Positions 24,507 to 36,621 of a DNA stretch of 64,000 nt are shown here, piece after piece. The translations under genes were made by a program, and so were the position numbers. The notes below the pieces were generated by a model, which was not told where the DNA came from, did no database searches, and saw only the letters and a list, made by a program, of their open reading frames with translations. Numbering within the stretch: the stretch's first letter is position 1; each line of letters opens with the position of its first letter. This stretch comes from Earliella scabrosa. Taxonomy: Eukaryota; Basidiomycota; Agaricomycetes; Polyporales; Polyporaceae. The stretch is from contig JABYQQ010000009.1 of the NCBI GenBank assembly GCA_022605405.1, positions 124,001 to 188,000 on the forward strand, read 5' to 3'.

Positions 24507-26414
24507 TCAGTAAACTAAAAGGCTCCGGCGGGAAGCGAAGAAGAATCCACGTACTCTGGCAACACCCGCGTCAGATCCTTGGATGGGCGTAGGCGGAGTC
24601 GACACCGGTCTGACCACAGCACGGGAGGCGGTGTGCAGGAAGCCTTCCCCGTATTGCGTCCCGTCGCGGCCTGAGAGGGTGGTCCCGTCCACAACGCGAT
24701 GCGGGGAGTATGGATAGGGAAGACCGCAGGACTGTGCGGGCGGGATCGGGGCGATTGGCATACTGGGGTGTGCGGGGTACGCGCATGCATTTTGGGGCGT
24801 ATGCGTATGTGGGGTCGAGACCGAGTCTGGGGAACCCGCGGGCAGGTGCGTGGTGGTTGCTGGAATGGCGAATGGCTGAGGCGGGGAGAGGGTAGGGTAC
24901 ATGACTGGATAGGCGAACACCACTGGCGAGAGGATAGGAGAGATCGGACTGTACATGGGAGGAGGTTCCGCGTATGTGTATGGAACGACGTAGTCCTCCT
25001 CGCCTAGAGCTATGCTCGTGAGTGCTCAGCATATAGATACTCATAGCAGTGCCGCTTACCAGTATCCGGATGTGCGTATCGACAGTCGGCGCCTTCGGAG
25101 CAGCGTCCAGCCATGAAAGCTTCGCACACCTCACCTGTCCCATCAAGTTAGTGCAGAACTGAATATACGAAGCATTGTTTTGGACTCACGTCGACCACTC
25201 ATCATCACCCCGCCGCCGACAACCCTCCAAGTGACCGGGTAGAAGTTGCTCTTCTTCTGCTCAGCATGAGACGTGACGGATGGCGTGTGCTCAGAGGTAG
25301 CGGCAGTGCTCAGTGATTCTTCGTGCACACTCGACTCGGCCCCGCTCTCTGCCTCCCCTTCAGAGACGAGCTCTGGAGCGGGAGCAGTCAGGCCACTCGG
25401 ACGGCGTCCTTCGTCGGGGTGCTCGTGGATGCTATAGACGGATACTGTTAGATGAGCATAACAGTCTAGAATGGATGAGCACTAACAAATTGCACCGGTC
25501 GCCCTTGATGCACCCTCCCGGCTCCGCGTAGAACTTGCACGGTTTGGCTGCCCCAATACGTGAGTACTCGCACTACCCAACTAGTACCACGATACTCACT
25601 TTTGAAGTACTGGTTCCGATGCCTCACCGGCTTCGACATCGGATACTGCCTGGGCGAAGGAACTGCGATCGAGGGGTACGCATGTACCGTCTCGCCTTCC
25701 CGCCGACCGTCGGCAGCCCACCGCTCCTTCGAGTGCCGCAAACCCCCGTTCTCGTTCGCAGCACTCCCTGCCCCTGGAGGCATGCCATCCCGGCGCGTGA
25801 TGCGCGGCGCGGGCGAGCCTGGAGCGAGCGACACAGGAGTCGCGGGCGGCGCAGGAGGCGGATGCGCGCCGTCCGTCGACACCGCGAGGCGCCATCTCTC
25901 CACTTCTGACCCTGACCCTGATCCTGACATGGAGTTCGACACGCTAGCGGGTGAGGCGCAGGCTTGCGCGACTGGGGCGAACCGTCGCGGCCCGTCCGGG
26001 CGAGGCGCGCGGGGGCGGACGTCCCTGTGGGGTGCCTGCGCACGGGCTTCGCTCCGAGTGTGGTACGAGGGGGTGGTGGTAGCCGGGCTTGTGGGCGTGT
26101 GAGAGACGAGGGGAGGCATGGACAGGGGGAATGACAGGGATGGGGCGATGGATGGGAAGAATGGGGGCCGTGCGAGTGTGTGGATTGGGGAAGTGGCTGG
26201 TGAAGGCACGGGGAGAATGTGCAAGTACGAACAGTGTTCACCGTAGCGGCAGGTGCCTAGTGGGTAGTTGCGGCAGAGTTTCGCTGTGGGTGCGGTCAGC
26301 GACTGTAGACGTCGGTCGAAGAGTAGGATCCCTACTACGGTAGCGAGAATTTGGAGGTTTCTGTCCTTGCTCGTCCCTTGAACCAGCGTTTGGTGCACAG
26401 TCGGGCACGCTCAT
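24507..26414 (-). CDS. CCCH zinc-finger protein with three fingers
   Basis: Likely RNA-binding protein. The start is placed at ATG 26414-26412 in a good context (caccATGagc): MSVPDCAPNAGSRDEQ. A 55-nt intron then leads into finger 1, KLCRNYPLGTCRYGEHCSYLH (C-x7-C-x5-C-x3-H). A long Pro/Ser/Arg-rich linker holds an imperfect repeat coding GSGSGSGS near 25910-25935. Finger 2, KPCKFYAEPGGCIKGDRC (C-x8-C-x5-C-x3-H), is split by an intron just before its last residues. Finger 3, EVCEAFMAGRCSEGADCRYA plus H (C-x7-C-x5-C-x3-H), follows near 25070-25120. The C-terminal exon is rich in Pro, Tyr and Ala (YTYAEPPPMYSPISPIL) and ends at 24507, though another small intron before the stop is possible. Fungal CCCH proteins with this spacing act in mRNA binding and decay; the target is unknown. 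Confidence 0.83.
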
Positions 26415-26482
26415 GGTGCCTGAGATATTGGGAGAGGAAAAGAAGGAGAAAACGACGGAAACGCCGCTCTAGACAGGCAGCA

Positions 26483-26490
26483 ATATATAA
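26483..26490 (-). promoter_or_regulatory. TATA-like box for the CCCH gene
   Basis: TTATATAT on the minus strand about 70 bp upstream of the ATG at 26414, consistent with the start chosen. Confidence 0.4.
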
Positions 26491-28187
26491 GTCCGATTGC
26501 AGCAAGAAGGTTCGGAAAAAATCAGAGATAGGCGCAGACAGACTCACCTGAGTTTCGTAAACCAAACGGTCTATTGTCTGTGCCACTGCCACCGAGGGGG
26601 ACTTGCTAGCGCGCCGATGATTCGTAGTGCAGATATCTTGGATTGATCAGTGCCGCCCTTGACCCTGGCCAGTCGTGGTGAAGCGCAAGATGTGGCGGGA
26701 CCTCGAGTAGTTATCTGCGAAAGGGGCACGGGTGACGGTCAGTTTATTGGCACTGGCGGAGCACTGGCACAAACGTCTCGGATCCTCGGACCTCAAGTAA
26801 GACCCGGTTATGTAGGTGCAGCACGTACCGTATCTCGATCACGAGTATACCGCAGGGCAATGCTGCAGCACTGCGGCTTCTTGCTAGCCTGATGACTACG
26901 TCAGAAGGAGCGGGCTCGAGTAATTGCCGCCAGTTGGTGAGTCTTATATGATGCCCCGCCGTCGTTCGCAGCCCACGCCCCGGGTCTTGTGCGCGGAGGT
27001 CGCCCTCCAGAACGTCGAACAATGTCTGGTAAACGCTTAGTCATCTGAAAGTCTGTTGGGATCCGCGCGCGGTCTTTTGTTGTCGGGCGCGCCTCCATGT
27101 CGCGCGGGACCGGTACGCGAGACTGAGCGAGCGAGAACGGACGATCGAAGATGACACAAAACAATAAGATCGGGCATCGCGCTCAAAGAGGGAGCCCACG
27201 TTTCACGAACAATTGCAGAAAGGCAGATGAAGGTGGAATTGCACGGAGGCCATCTGATGTGCGTGTGCTGCGATGGCTCCCGCGGATGGCGGTCTTGTCT
27301 GAGTTGGTGGAGGAGAGATGGATGACTCGCGTTACAAGAACGCGTTGCTCAAACAGGAAGCTTGGTTCCTCGTCAGAACCCCTCCAGTGCCCAGCACATC
27401 CGGTCCGACCGTCCCGATTGATGTCATGGCGGCCGAGACCTTCGCAAAAGGGCGCTGAACGAAATGAGTCTACTCACCTTTGAGCGGACCTTTCTGATTT
27501 GTTTGTAAGTTCACGAATGAAGTCACCCTTCATATACCCGTGATGTACGTCCTACGTCCATGTATTTGAGCTGCAATTGCGTCAAGATAGCTCGGCATCC
27601 GAAACCAACTGGCGTGTTGTGACCTCGAGTAAGTCTATGAACGATCAGCAATATTCCAAAGTTCAGGACAAGCCTGCATCTGAATGTTACTGAATCTGGC
27701 CTTTAGTGAACGGCAGACGTGTCCTGCTTGAAGTTCACATTCTCGCTTGCCGCAGGAGCGCATATTACTTACGGTACTACCTAGCCGCAGTCAAGGAATC
27801 ACGGTCGCGGAGAGATGCGTTGGTCTTCAACATCGCCCGTCGGGCCTGTTCATCACCCCGGTGGTGCATATGCATCTGCAACTGTCCTCCGGATTCTCCC
27901 TGGGCTTGGTTGGTCGCCGGTTGTCGCCGTCGTATGGTTCAAGATTCGGCGTCTCAGTCGATGAGCTAGACCTCCCGGTACGTATTGGAGGAGGTCACCA
28001 TGATCAAGCGCACTGCAGAGTCCAGTGTCGGTCTCGACACCTGAGTGTGCGCAAGCATGATACAGTATAGCTATAGAGGTCTGAGGGAGCAGGTCGCGGC
28101 TGGAAACAGGGTGGAAACCGAGACGAAGTCGCGTGCGTTCTCGAACGTAAGCGACCAAAAAGGCAACCGACGCGGGTACTGGATATC
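26491..28187. other. Long divergent intergenic region
   Basis: About 1.7 kb between the CCCH start and the PA-RING start. Only short frames with no recognisable content occur. It may hold 5' UTR introns and regulatory DNA; I see no repeat or RNA gene. Confidence 0.45.
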
Positions 28188-29680
28188 ATGCGCCCACGAG
28201 CGATCTCTCTTCGCACCTTTTCCATGTTCTTCCTCCTGCTCGCTCTCGCTATCTCCTCGCCGCTCGTCCCCAACGCCGCCTCTCACCCGGTCGATTGGCT
28301 GCGCAAGTTCACCCCTAGCTCGCGCGACGACGGCAGTTGGCTGTGGGGTTGGGCGTGGGCCGCTGATGGCACCGTCTCCGTCGTCGATCGCACTCCCCCC
28401 GTTACCTTCCCTGCTCGACCCGCATCGTTTGGGGCAGAGCTCACAGACCCACTCCTTGGGTATGTGATTCCACTGTCGTCGTTCACTTCCCCCTGTCCTG
28501 TCGATCCACACAACTCTACCGAACGCAAATATCCATTCGAGGCCGACCCCGTTTATGGCTGCCCGGAGCTATGCATCAACGGGCCAAATGAGCCAGAGAC
28601 CACGGAAACCTGGATTGCTTTGGTCCAAAGAGGAGGCTGTCCGTTTGTAGAGAAGGCGCGGCAGGCACAGAGGCTAGGGGCGAAGGCGGTCGTGGTCGGC
28701 GGGGACCGGGATAACCCAGACGCATTGCTCAACATGTTCAGCGAGAGTGCGTAATCTCACTGCTCGCAAGTCCCCATGAATAACGTCGGCTACCCCAGGA
28801 GATTCGTCCGACGTCACCATCGCTGCGACGTATATCAAGTACTGGGACTATGTCCAGCTCTCTGCTATGATCGCGAGCTCCAACACGACACACAACGGTC
28901 TCAAGACGCTTTCACTGCTTGTCAGCACTGAGTATTCAGCATGGGAATGGTACTCGTGAGTCTGTTCGTTCTGAACGTTGGATAGAATGCGGCAACTAAG
29001 GGTATATGCAGTCCGATCATCACCTTCATTATCATTCTTCTACTACCGTCGCTCCTCACGTTCATCACCCTTCTCGTCCACCGTGTGCGCGCAGCCCGTG
29101 CGGCCCAGCGTGACAGGGCTCCAGAGAATGTCGTGCACAACTTCCCTTGGCGGGTCTGGACCGGTGAGGGTTGGGAGAAGCACGAGCCATCCTCGACCCA
29201 AGCGCACCCTCCTACCGACGGCCAAGTTGATTTAGAACAAGGCACCGAGGCCCCGCACGCTTCGTCGTCGCACGACCACCCTCTACCTGCGTGGGTCGAG
29301 GCGCAAATGGAGTGCGCGATTTGCTTGGAGATGTTCGTCAAGGGTGATCGGGTGCGGGAGCTCCCGTGCTACCATCTCTTCCACATGGACGAGATCGACG
29401 AGTGGTTGATCACGAAGAAGAAGCTGGTACGCATGAACGCGCATCCACGATGCCCTCTTGTTGACTTCGTATTCAGTGCCCCATCTGCAAGGCGGACGTG
29501 ACGCAGCCACACCCTCCTCCCACTTCCAGTAACGCGTCCTCGCCAGAGGACGCAGATCACGATCACTCGCCAGCCCCTTCAACGTCCGCACGCGTGCCTC
29601 ACCATTCAGTGGAGGCAGACGAGCGGACGCCGCTCCTGCAGACCTCTGAACAGCGGTCCCCTTCGCCATCTCCTTCATGA
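28188..29680 (+). CDS. PA-TM-RING E3 ubiquitin ligase
   Basis: Four exons. The ATG at 28188 is followed by a signal peptide ([20 protein letters not shown]). A protease-associated (PA) domain follows: [20 protein letters not shown], then [15 protein letters not shown]. Exon 2 starts near 28800 and exon 3 near 29012 with a membrane span, [20 protein letters not shown]. The cytoplasmic side has a RING-H2 domain: [19 protein letters not shown], then [12 protein letters not shown], then an intron (29427-29487 or so) and CPICKADV, giving C3H2C3. The tail is Ser/Pro-rich and contains ERTPLLQ, a possible dileucine-type sorting signal. Stop near 29680. The layout matches the RNF13/RNF167/GRAIL family, ligases of endosomes, lysosomes or Golgi that ubiquitinate membrane proteins. 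Confidence 0.92.
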
Positions 29681-30249
29681 TCTATCATAGATCCGGACGA
29701 TGTGCGCTCCATTGACGATTTCTAATGACGTATACCCTGTCCAGCCTGGACTGCAAGGCCCTCTACATTACGTCGCCTTCGGGTCTAGTATGACAGTGGA
29801 CGTGTATGATGCGGACGTGTATTCGCTATGTGTAATATTCTTGCTCAGGCCAATGCCAGCTCTCACTCACTTGCTCTCCATGTCTGCCTACTTCTTCGAG
29901 CGGCCAGGTTCTCGTCGACAATATGGTACACACTGATAGCGTTCTGTCATCTCACTTTTCATCGTTTTCAGGGACAGAATGATTGCGTCTCCTCACTGGA
30001 ATGGGAGCTCTGAACGTGAGCAAGACGGCGGACCAAGGTGAACTCTTGTGGAACGGTAAGTGGCCTCAACTCACTGCTTCCGTCCTATTCCCTCGACCGT
30101 CGTCTCACTCCAGTATGATAGGTGCGGGGATTCAACACGTCGCCGAACTGCCAAGTCATCTGCCAGCAATATTGTGGCGCTTTCGTATATGTCGATGGGA
30201 CATTGTGTGTACGGACTGACTGACGTATCCCTCCATTCTGCGTTCGGCC
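29681..30249. other. Intergenic
   Basis: About 570 bp between the PA-RING stop and the FunK1-E core promoter. No supported gene. Confidence 0.5.
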
Positions 30250-30255
30250 ATATAT
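30250..30255 (+). promoter_or_regulatory. TATA box for FunK1-E
   Basis: ATATAT 36 bp upstream of the ATG at 30291. It favours that start over the in-frame ATG at 30378. Confidence 0.4.
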
Positions 30256-30290
30256 CCCATGCAATCCTCAGGAAACATGGCATACTCATC

Positions 30291-32660
30291 ATGACATCGC
30301 AGGTTCTCTCGGACTCTAGCCCTTGCAGGCCAGGTCGCAAGCACCTGTATGCTCTACCTGTTCCCTCACATCGGATAATGGAAGGTTCGAAGCCTCCATC
30401 TCCAAGTTCTATGACACAGATTGCAGACTACATCGTCGGTCCGATGCCTGTGGATGACTTCCTGTCGCGCTTCCTTCCGCTCGATGGTATCCGCAGGGAA
30501 AGACCGCCGTTCTTCAAGGACGCATTTAGATTCATGGTGGGGCAAAGGGCGCTATCTGACAAGATACACGCTCTCCTGGTGCGTATGCTGAGCTTCTTTC
30601 TCCGCGTTTGCTGACATTCTGACCGAAGGTGGCGTGTGGTCAACTGGTCCCCGCCTTTGCCTTCGACATGGTCGGGCCGTCCCAACGGCCCTTTATTTGC
30701 TGCCGCAAGACAACTAACCGCGACCGTACGCATTTTGGTGACGCTAGTGCGGCTACGAGAGACGCCCTGGGCTACGCGGAGCTATGCATCGACGTATGTG
30801 ACGATCGGCTCGACGACCCCTTTGGACAAGTCTCCCTGAGTGCCAGAACCGCAGCACGTCGCTCGCCAGTCCCCGAGGCCCTGAAGCAGCAGACCGCGCA
30901 CGCAGCAGAGATCTTCGCACGCCAGTTCCGCGTCTTCCTCTTCTCCATCTCGTTTGCTGGCTCCTGGGCCCGTTTCGTGCGCTGGGACCGCGCGGGGTGC
31001 GTCGTCACGGAGGCGTTCAGCATATTCGGGCGGCCGGACCACCTCTACGAGTTCCTGTGGCGGTTCGCGCAGCTGTCGGACGCGGGGCGCGGCCACGACC
31101 CGTCGGTGGCGGCAGCTGCACCAGAGGACGAGGCGCGGTTCCGGGCGGCGATCGAGCAGCACCTGCGTGAGCAGCTCGAGCTGGATGGCGCGGAGCTCGC
31201 ACGGGCGCTCGCGGACCACTACGCCCCCGGCCAGGTGGCCGTTGTGCGTGTCGAGTGCCGCGAAGCTCTGATGCCGTCGGGGGTGGAGGTCCGCCGCTTC
31301 CTGGTGTCGCGCCCGGCGGCGTCAGCTCGCCACCTCGTTGGAAGGGGCGTGATGGGATTTCGGGCGGTCGAGCTGGTAGCAAAATCAGGGCGGCCCGGTG
31401 CGTGGCGAGTGGTCTTCCTCCAGGATACATGGCGTTCGGCCTCGGTAGCCGAGACAGAAGGAGTGATCCTGAAGCGGATGAATAACCAGGGCGTGCGCAG
31501 CATCCCGACGCTCATCGCTCATGGAGATGTGCTCGATCGGTCTCTGGGGGCAAATACTCGTAAGTACTTCCTTCCAGGATGACATGCGCCTCGCTGAATG
31601 ACTTCAGAACAAGTGCAAACCTCCGTGACGCACGAGTTTGCTGCCGCGTCGTGGAGATGGAAGACAGCAAATCGGAACGCCATCATCGAGAAGTCGCATT
31701 ACCGTCTTGTCACTGACGCAATCGGGCGCAAAACGGAATGTTTGCAAGGGGTGGCGGAGCTGCTTCATGTGGCGTATGATGTCTATCACGGTAAGTCGTC
31801 GCCAGCGCTCTTCATACCATTCTCCGTCTCACCCAGATTATGTTCATAGCCATGCGTGATGCATACACCTACGACTATCGCACGCATAGAGCAATCGCTC
31901 CATTAAACATCGTTCTAGTGAAGGAGCCTGGTCGGCAGATGCGGAGGGGCATCTTGATGAACTGGGACACATCGTCCACTGCGGGGAAGTCTGGGCCTGT
32001 TCCTATGCCAGGGCAAGCAGTAAGTCCTAATATCCATTTAGACCCGACGGCGGAGTGCTGATCCACACACAGCCAGCCACGTCTTTAGATGTAATGGCCA
32101 GGCAGGGCGGCAATAGCATGCAGTCGTTCGAAGACGACATGCGGTCGCTCCTGTACACCGTCGTCACCTGCGGCTTACCAAACACCCTCTCGGCAGAGCA
32201 GCGCAGCGAGGCTGTCAAGACGGTTCGTGACTTGTGCTACCCTCCATCGACTCTCGACCAAGACCTCAACGCCGCTAGCCGCATGTCCGTCACTGACCTC
32301 TCTGAGCGGATACACCGAGAAGTACCAGGACTTCACCCCGACCTCAAGGAGTGGCTCGACGTGGTGCGGTACAGCCAGCAAAGACCTGAACCGGGCAGGA
32401 TATGGGACGACAACCTGGCTCGACTCGATAGGCTCTGGGGCGAGCTCTTGCGGAAACGCACCTTCCCTAGGTCGGATGACGCTGTCCGAGGAGGTTATCC
32501 AATGCCAGTCGCGATTGGGGATCGGGATATCGCGCTTGGCTCTCCGGTCGTTCGCATTGCGCGAATGGGCCTCCGGAAGAGGACTGCAGACATGCGCGAG
32601 CTTGAGGACTTTGGAGCTGGACGAGAGCCAAAGAGGCAGCGGATCCAGAGACACAGCTAG
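30291..32660 (+). CDS. FunK1-derived pseudokinase, locus E
   Basis: Open gene with family-type introns but divergent sequence. Start MTSQVLSDSSPCRPGRKHLY at 30291; the leader keeps YIVGPMPVDDFLSRFLPLDG. In the N-terminal domain the PD...ExK residues are gone (PFICC, ELCIDVCDD) and QxxxY reads QTAHAAEIFARQ, yet FVRWDRAGCVVTEAFSI stays. In the kinase the glycine loop is GRGVMGFRAVE. All three catalytic residues are replaced: lysine to Gln in VVFLQDTWR (CAG at 31421-31423), HRD aspartate to Ala in HRAIAPLNIVLV (GCA at 31891-31893), and the metal-binding aspartate to Asn in ILMNWDTSS (AAC at 31960-31962). No stop or frameshift is visible. Exon 2 is much more GC-rich than its neighbours. A non-catalytic, possibly scaffold or decoy role is inferred. 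Stop TAG at 32658-32660. Confidence 0.87.
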
Positions 32661-33879
32661 TACTCCTAATGCTCACTGGCAGCTTCATATAAGTACGAAT
32701 GCGGAACACGGGGCTCACGGGTGCCTTCAGGCTCACACGGGTTAGCGAAACGATGCAAGGTCTGGAGTCACTGCAACATGAGGGAGAGATAGTGGACTCG
32801 GAGACTCGGAGTACTGTACTTTAGTCAAACTTCGCGCGCGCGGGTGGAGAGACGGGGACTCCGCTACCGAGCGCTTGTTCTGTCTCTTGCTCTGTCCAAC
32901 TTGTGTTCAACATCTGTTTCGTACTCTCCAGCTCAAGTCCTCAATGTCAACTCAAGCATCCTGATCCATATCGGACAGCTGGACATCCGACGTAGTCCAG
33001 TGGATGTCTCCTCCCATTGAAACATAACGACTCGTATTGAGAGGCCGGTCCGCACTGGATGGCAAATGGCATGGAGGGACTCGGAACGTCACCGTGAGTG
33101 CATATATTCATTTCAGTACGACCCATTCATCCCGCCACACGAACATCCAGTCCTCCAGTATCAACGCCCCATCAATTTCTCCTGCGATGCGCCCACGTCT
33201 GGGATTCCTCCATATCCAGTGGAAGACGCGTCTGAGAAACAACGCCGGACTGATGCACGATGATATCCTTCCTGCCTGTCATGTATGTGTCGACCCTCTC
33301 GTCCATGATCCATCGTCTAGATCTCCGCTAATGAGAATCTGCAGCGAAGACAAGCCCTCGTGGGGCGCTCACCCATCCACGTCCACGTTGCGCCATGCCC
33401 AACCTAATCCTGGGGACCTAGCTGTAGAAGGAGACAGTATAGGCACCCACGTTGCAACCCTCTGCATGTTCCCCATATCTCCCGTTACCACCTCCAAACA
33501 AAGGCGCTTCCTCTATCCCTTCCCCTGTCTCCGAGCAAGGCAAGAAGGGACCCTGCCAGAAAATGTTCGAGCCGCCATACGAATCACAGCCCATTCCGAG
33601 GCTTGGCCTCGTGTAGCGGGTTGACAGTTTCGACCGGGAGGCGCGGAAGATTTACTGGAGGAGGAATGCGACTCGGAGACGAAAGAGACGCTCTGGTACG
33701 CAAAAACCTCCTTCAAGCTTACTACACAACCAGTATCACCTCAAGGTACGAGTTGCTTCGACTTATCTCTGGTCTGTTCATCCTTCGAAGAGCGTCTGGG
33801 GACGTCCTGCAGAGTCCTTACCGAGTGACCTCATCGCATATCTCCTTGGTTCCATACGCCACTCGTACCCGCCAACACC
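32661..33879. other. Intergenic, no gene recognised
   Basis: About 1.2 kb upstream of FunK1-F. A 195-codon frame from 33037 has no recognisable content or gene-like composition. No repeat seen. Confidence 0.45.
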
Positions 33880-36195
33880 ATGTCGAATGTCTTCCCCTCT
33901 TGGCCCCAGCTAGACTATCATATGCCTATAGCTGTGGATCGGGATAGTGGAACTATCAAGGGCGTAGACCCAAAGGGTGCTCTCTTTCGCAATCCGCGCA
34001 ACGTTCAGGATTCTCGACAATGGACTGTAGGACCCATGCCGGTCCAGGATTTCCTTGACAACTTCCTTCCCTTCCATGATGATGAATCTGTGAAGGGGAT
34101 GTTGTCAAGCAGAAACGCCTTCAAGTCCGTGCTTCCTCGGGGCAGTACCGCTGCGGACATCTGCGAGCCTTTGGTACGTCGTATTCTCGAACGCCGGTAA
34201 CGTCTACTGACTCTATAGGACAGATCAAAGCACTCAACAGCAAGACCAAGGACAAGAGTCGATGTCCAGGATTTGTGTTCGACAATACTTTTGCACGATC
34301 GCCACACCCTGCGCAGCTTGGTCATATGAGACCTCACATTAGTCTCTTCCGACCAGATCACATCGACCTCGTCTCGGGAACCATCATCGCGTGCAGAGTT
34401 TGGCTATGCCGAGCTTTTCGTCGAAGTTGCCGCGAATCCCACTCAAGACGTCTTCACTGACCCTCCTGCGGGTGCCAGTCCTGACGTTCGCGCCGCCCAT
34501 GACTTCGTCACATCGTCCAATGACGCGTCTTCTGTCGACATTCTCGATAGAGCATGGGGGCAACACATCTCCTACGTCACCGAACTCTTCGCACGACAAC
34601 TTCGCGTCTTCGTCTTCACCGTCGCCATGTCCGGTTCATGCGCTCGATTGTTCCGTTGGGACCGTGCCGGCTGCATCGTCACCGAGTCCTTTGACATTCG
34701 ATCCCATCCACAGTTCTTTTGCGACTTCTTCTGGCGGTTTGCCTTGACTTCCGATGCCGGACGTGGTCACGACACGACAGTTTGTGTGGCGTCCGTGGAG
34801 GAGGAGGCGCTCTTCCGGGACTCCATCGCAGCCCACCTCAAGACTCAACTCCGCCTGGAGGGTACGGAGTTAGACAAGGCCGTCTCCGAACATTACGAAG
34901 CCCATCGCGTGGCGGTCTACCACGTTCTACAGCACGCCGCCATCGCCAATTCAGAGACGATCCATCGATATCTCGTTTCTCGCCCGGTCGTATCCCCACT
35001 TTTCCTGGACGGTCGGGGTACAAGGGGTTTCTGGGCGGTCGACGAAGCGACGGGAAACGTTGTGTTTCTCAAGGACACGTGGCGCTTTGGCGGCTTGGAA
35101 GGACTCACTCTGGCCTACATGAACGAAGAGGAAGTCCGCAATGTACCCGTACTCGCAAATCATGGAGATGTACCAGACTTCATCCCCGAGAGCGAACGCC
35201 TGTTCGAACGTGAGTAATCTGATGTGTCGGCTCTTTCGTCAACTAAACTCGGTTGCCATGCAGATCGTGAATTTTAAGTGACGCAAACGGACGAGTTTTG
35301 TGCCGATCCCTGGGTTTGCAAGGTCGGCGGACAGAAGCCGCGTCTCAACAAGCGCGTCCATTATCGACTAGTCCTACACACTGTTGGATACGGATTGAAG
35401 GATTTCAAAGGAACTGCAGAACTACTGCAAGCGACTTACGATTCCTGCAAGGTTGTCGTCTCCTTCATTTCATCACGCCTCTTCACTGATTGTTATACCA
35501 GCTGTCATGGATGCTCACACGAGTACCTCTCTCCTACATCGGGACATCAGTCTCGCGAACATCATTCTGGTACCAGAACCTGGTCGCGCCAGAAGGAGGG
35601 GGTATCTCGTCGACTGGGATGCAGCTTGTGAGGTCGACGCCACCGGAGCGTCAATTTCACCCGGTCGCGCTGTACGTGGAATTCCACATGATCGTGTTAC
35701 CACGGAGCTAATTCACATGCAGGGAACATGGGCATTCATGTCGTTTGCACTGCTTTTCCGATGGGGCCGTGAGCGAAGACACACAGTCCAAGATGACATG
35801 GAATCGCTCCTTTATGTCGTCTTGTACTGCGCTTTGCTCTGGTGCCTCACGGTCTTTCCCCAGGCGATCTCAGTACGACAATATCAACGTTCTTCGACTT
35901 CCGGGACGTCATCGCCGGGGAGACCTTCGGTGGCATGGGCAAGACTACTAACGCTTTCACTCGGATGTACACCGACGCCGTAGGCTTTAAATCCGCTCTG
36001 CAAGAATGGGTCGATTCGATGATGGACCTGTTCTGGCCCATTTTAGAACCTATGTCGAGGAAGGACTCTCTTGTGGATGTCGACAAAGAGCACCATCCGG
36101 AGACGCAGCAGGGGGCTCCTGGTAGTGGTGCATACTCTTACCCTCCTCATCCTCATGACATGTTCGCGCCGCTGCAGGTCGATGCACTGCCCTGA
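33880..36195 (+). pseudogene. FunK1 pseudogene, locus F (B-like)
   Basis: ATG at 33880 (MSNVFPSWPQLDYHMPIAVD) and the usual leader with WTVGPMPVQDFLDNFLPF. Three lesions are visible against B, C and G. First, a 5-nt deletion near 34371-34378 puts the PHISLFRPDHIDL frame out of phase with EPSSRAEFGYAELFVEV. Second, at 35275-35277 a TAA stands where paralogues have the Gln codon of EFQVT or EYQVT. Third, one base is missing in the codon run for LWLPHG at about 35842, so ALLW and PHGLSPGDLSTT are in different frames. Between the lesions the kinase motifs are intact (GRGTRGFWAVD, FLKDTWRFGG, LLHRDISLANIIL, LVDWDAACE). The C-terminal tail is short and lacks the RRSxR stretch. PD and ExK residues are also lost (PH, EVA). 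The locus cannot make a full FunK1 protein. Confidence 0.9.
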
Positions 36196-36621
36196 TGCGC
36201 TTATGAACTTCGTGCTGCCCGTTCGCTTGTTATCCCTTCATGTATAAGTCGCTTGCCAGTGGCGACTCGCAGTGGATGTCTTGTATCCACCTTTCCTCTG
36301 TGGTCTCATCCGTTCTATCTAGCTTCTCATTCGCTGCATCTGTTTGCCAAGGGGTTAGCAACAACAACAACAAGTCTAGCCTTGGTGTGTCTCCGCGCAG
36401 CAACGTGAAGTTGAGGTCATAACAGAAAAGTTCAATACCGAAAGCCTTCAGGAAAGTCGGCACCTGCCGGAGGGCAAGTCGACACCGTACCCCATTGTGC
36501 TGACTCCGCCACAGCGTCACGCCTCCTTATCCCTCCTGGCGCCAACTTAATCTTCGCCACTCCTTGTCGTCCTCCATATCTAGTTCACAAAGCCGCAACT
36601 TCTCCTACACCTCCTCGTATC
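36196..36621. other. Intergenic
   Basis: About 425 bp between F and G, with a short AAC trinucleotide run near 36358-36375. It should contain the G promoter. No gene seen. Confidence 0.5.

Noticed and set aside
26335..26592. 85-codon minus frame as the 5' exon of the CCCH gene
   Set aside because: It begins with GTG, not ATG; the ATG at 26414 in good context splices in frame to finger 1.
33037..33624. 195-codon plus-strand frame upstream of FunK1-F
   Set aside because: Composition is unlike a protein, with no motif and no splice support.
34371..34403. A short intron to explain the FunK1-F frame change (gtctcg...gtgcag)
   Set aside because: It would be only 26 nt and would not restore the frame.
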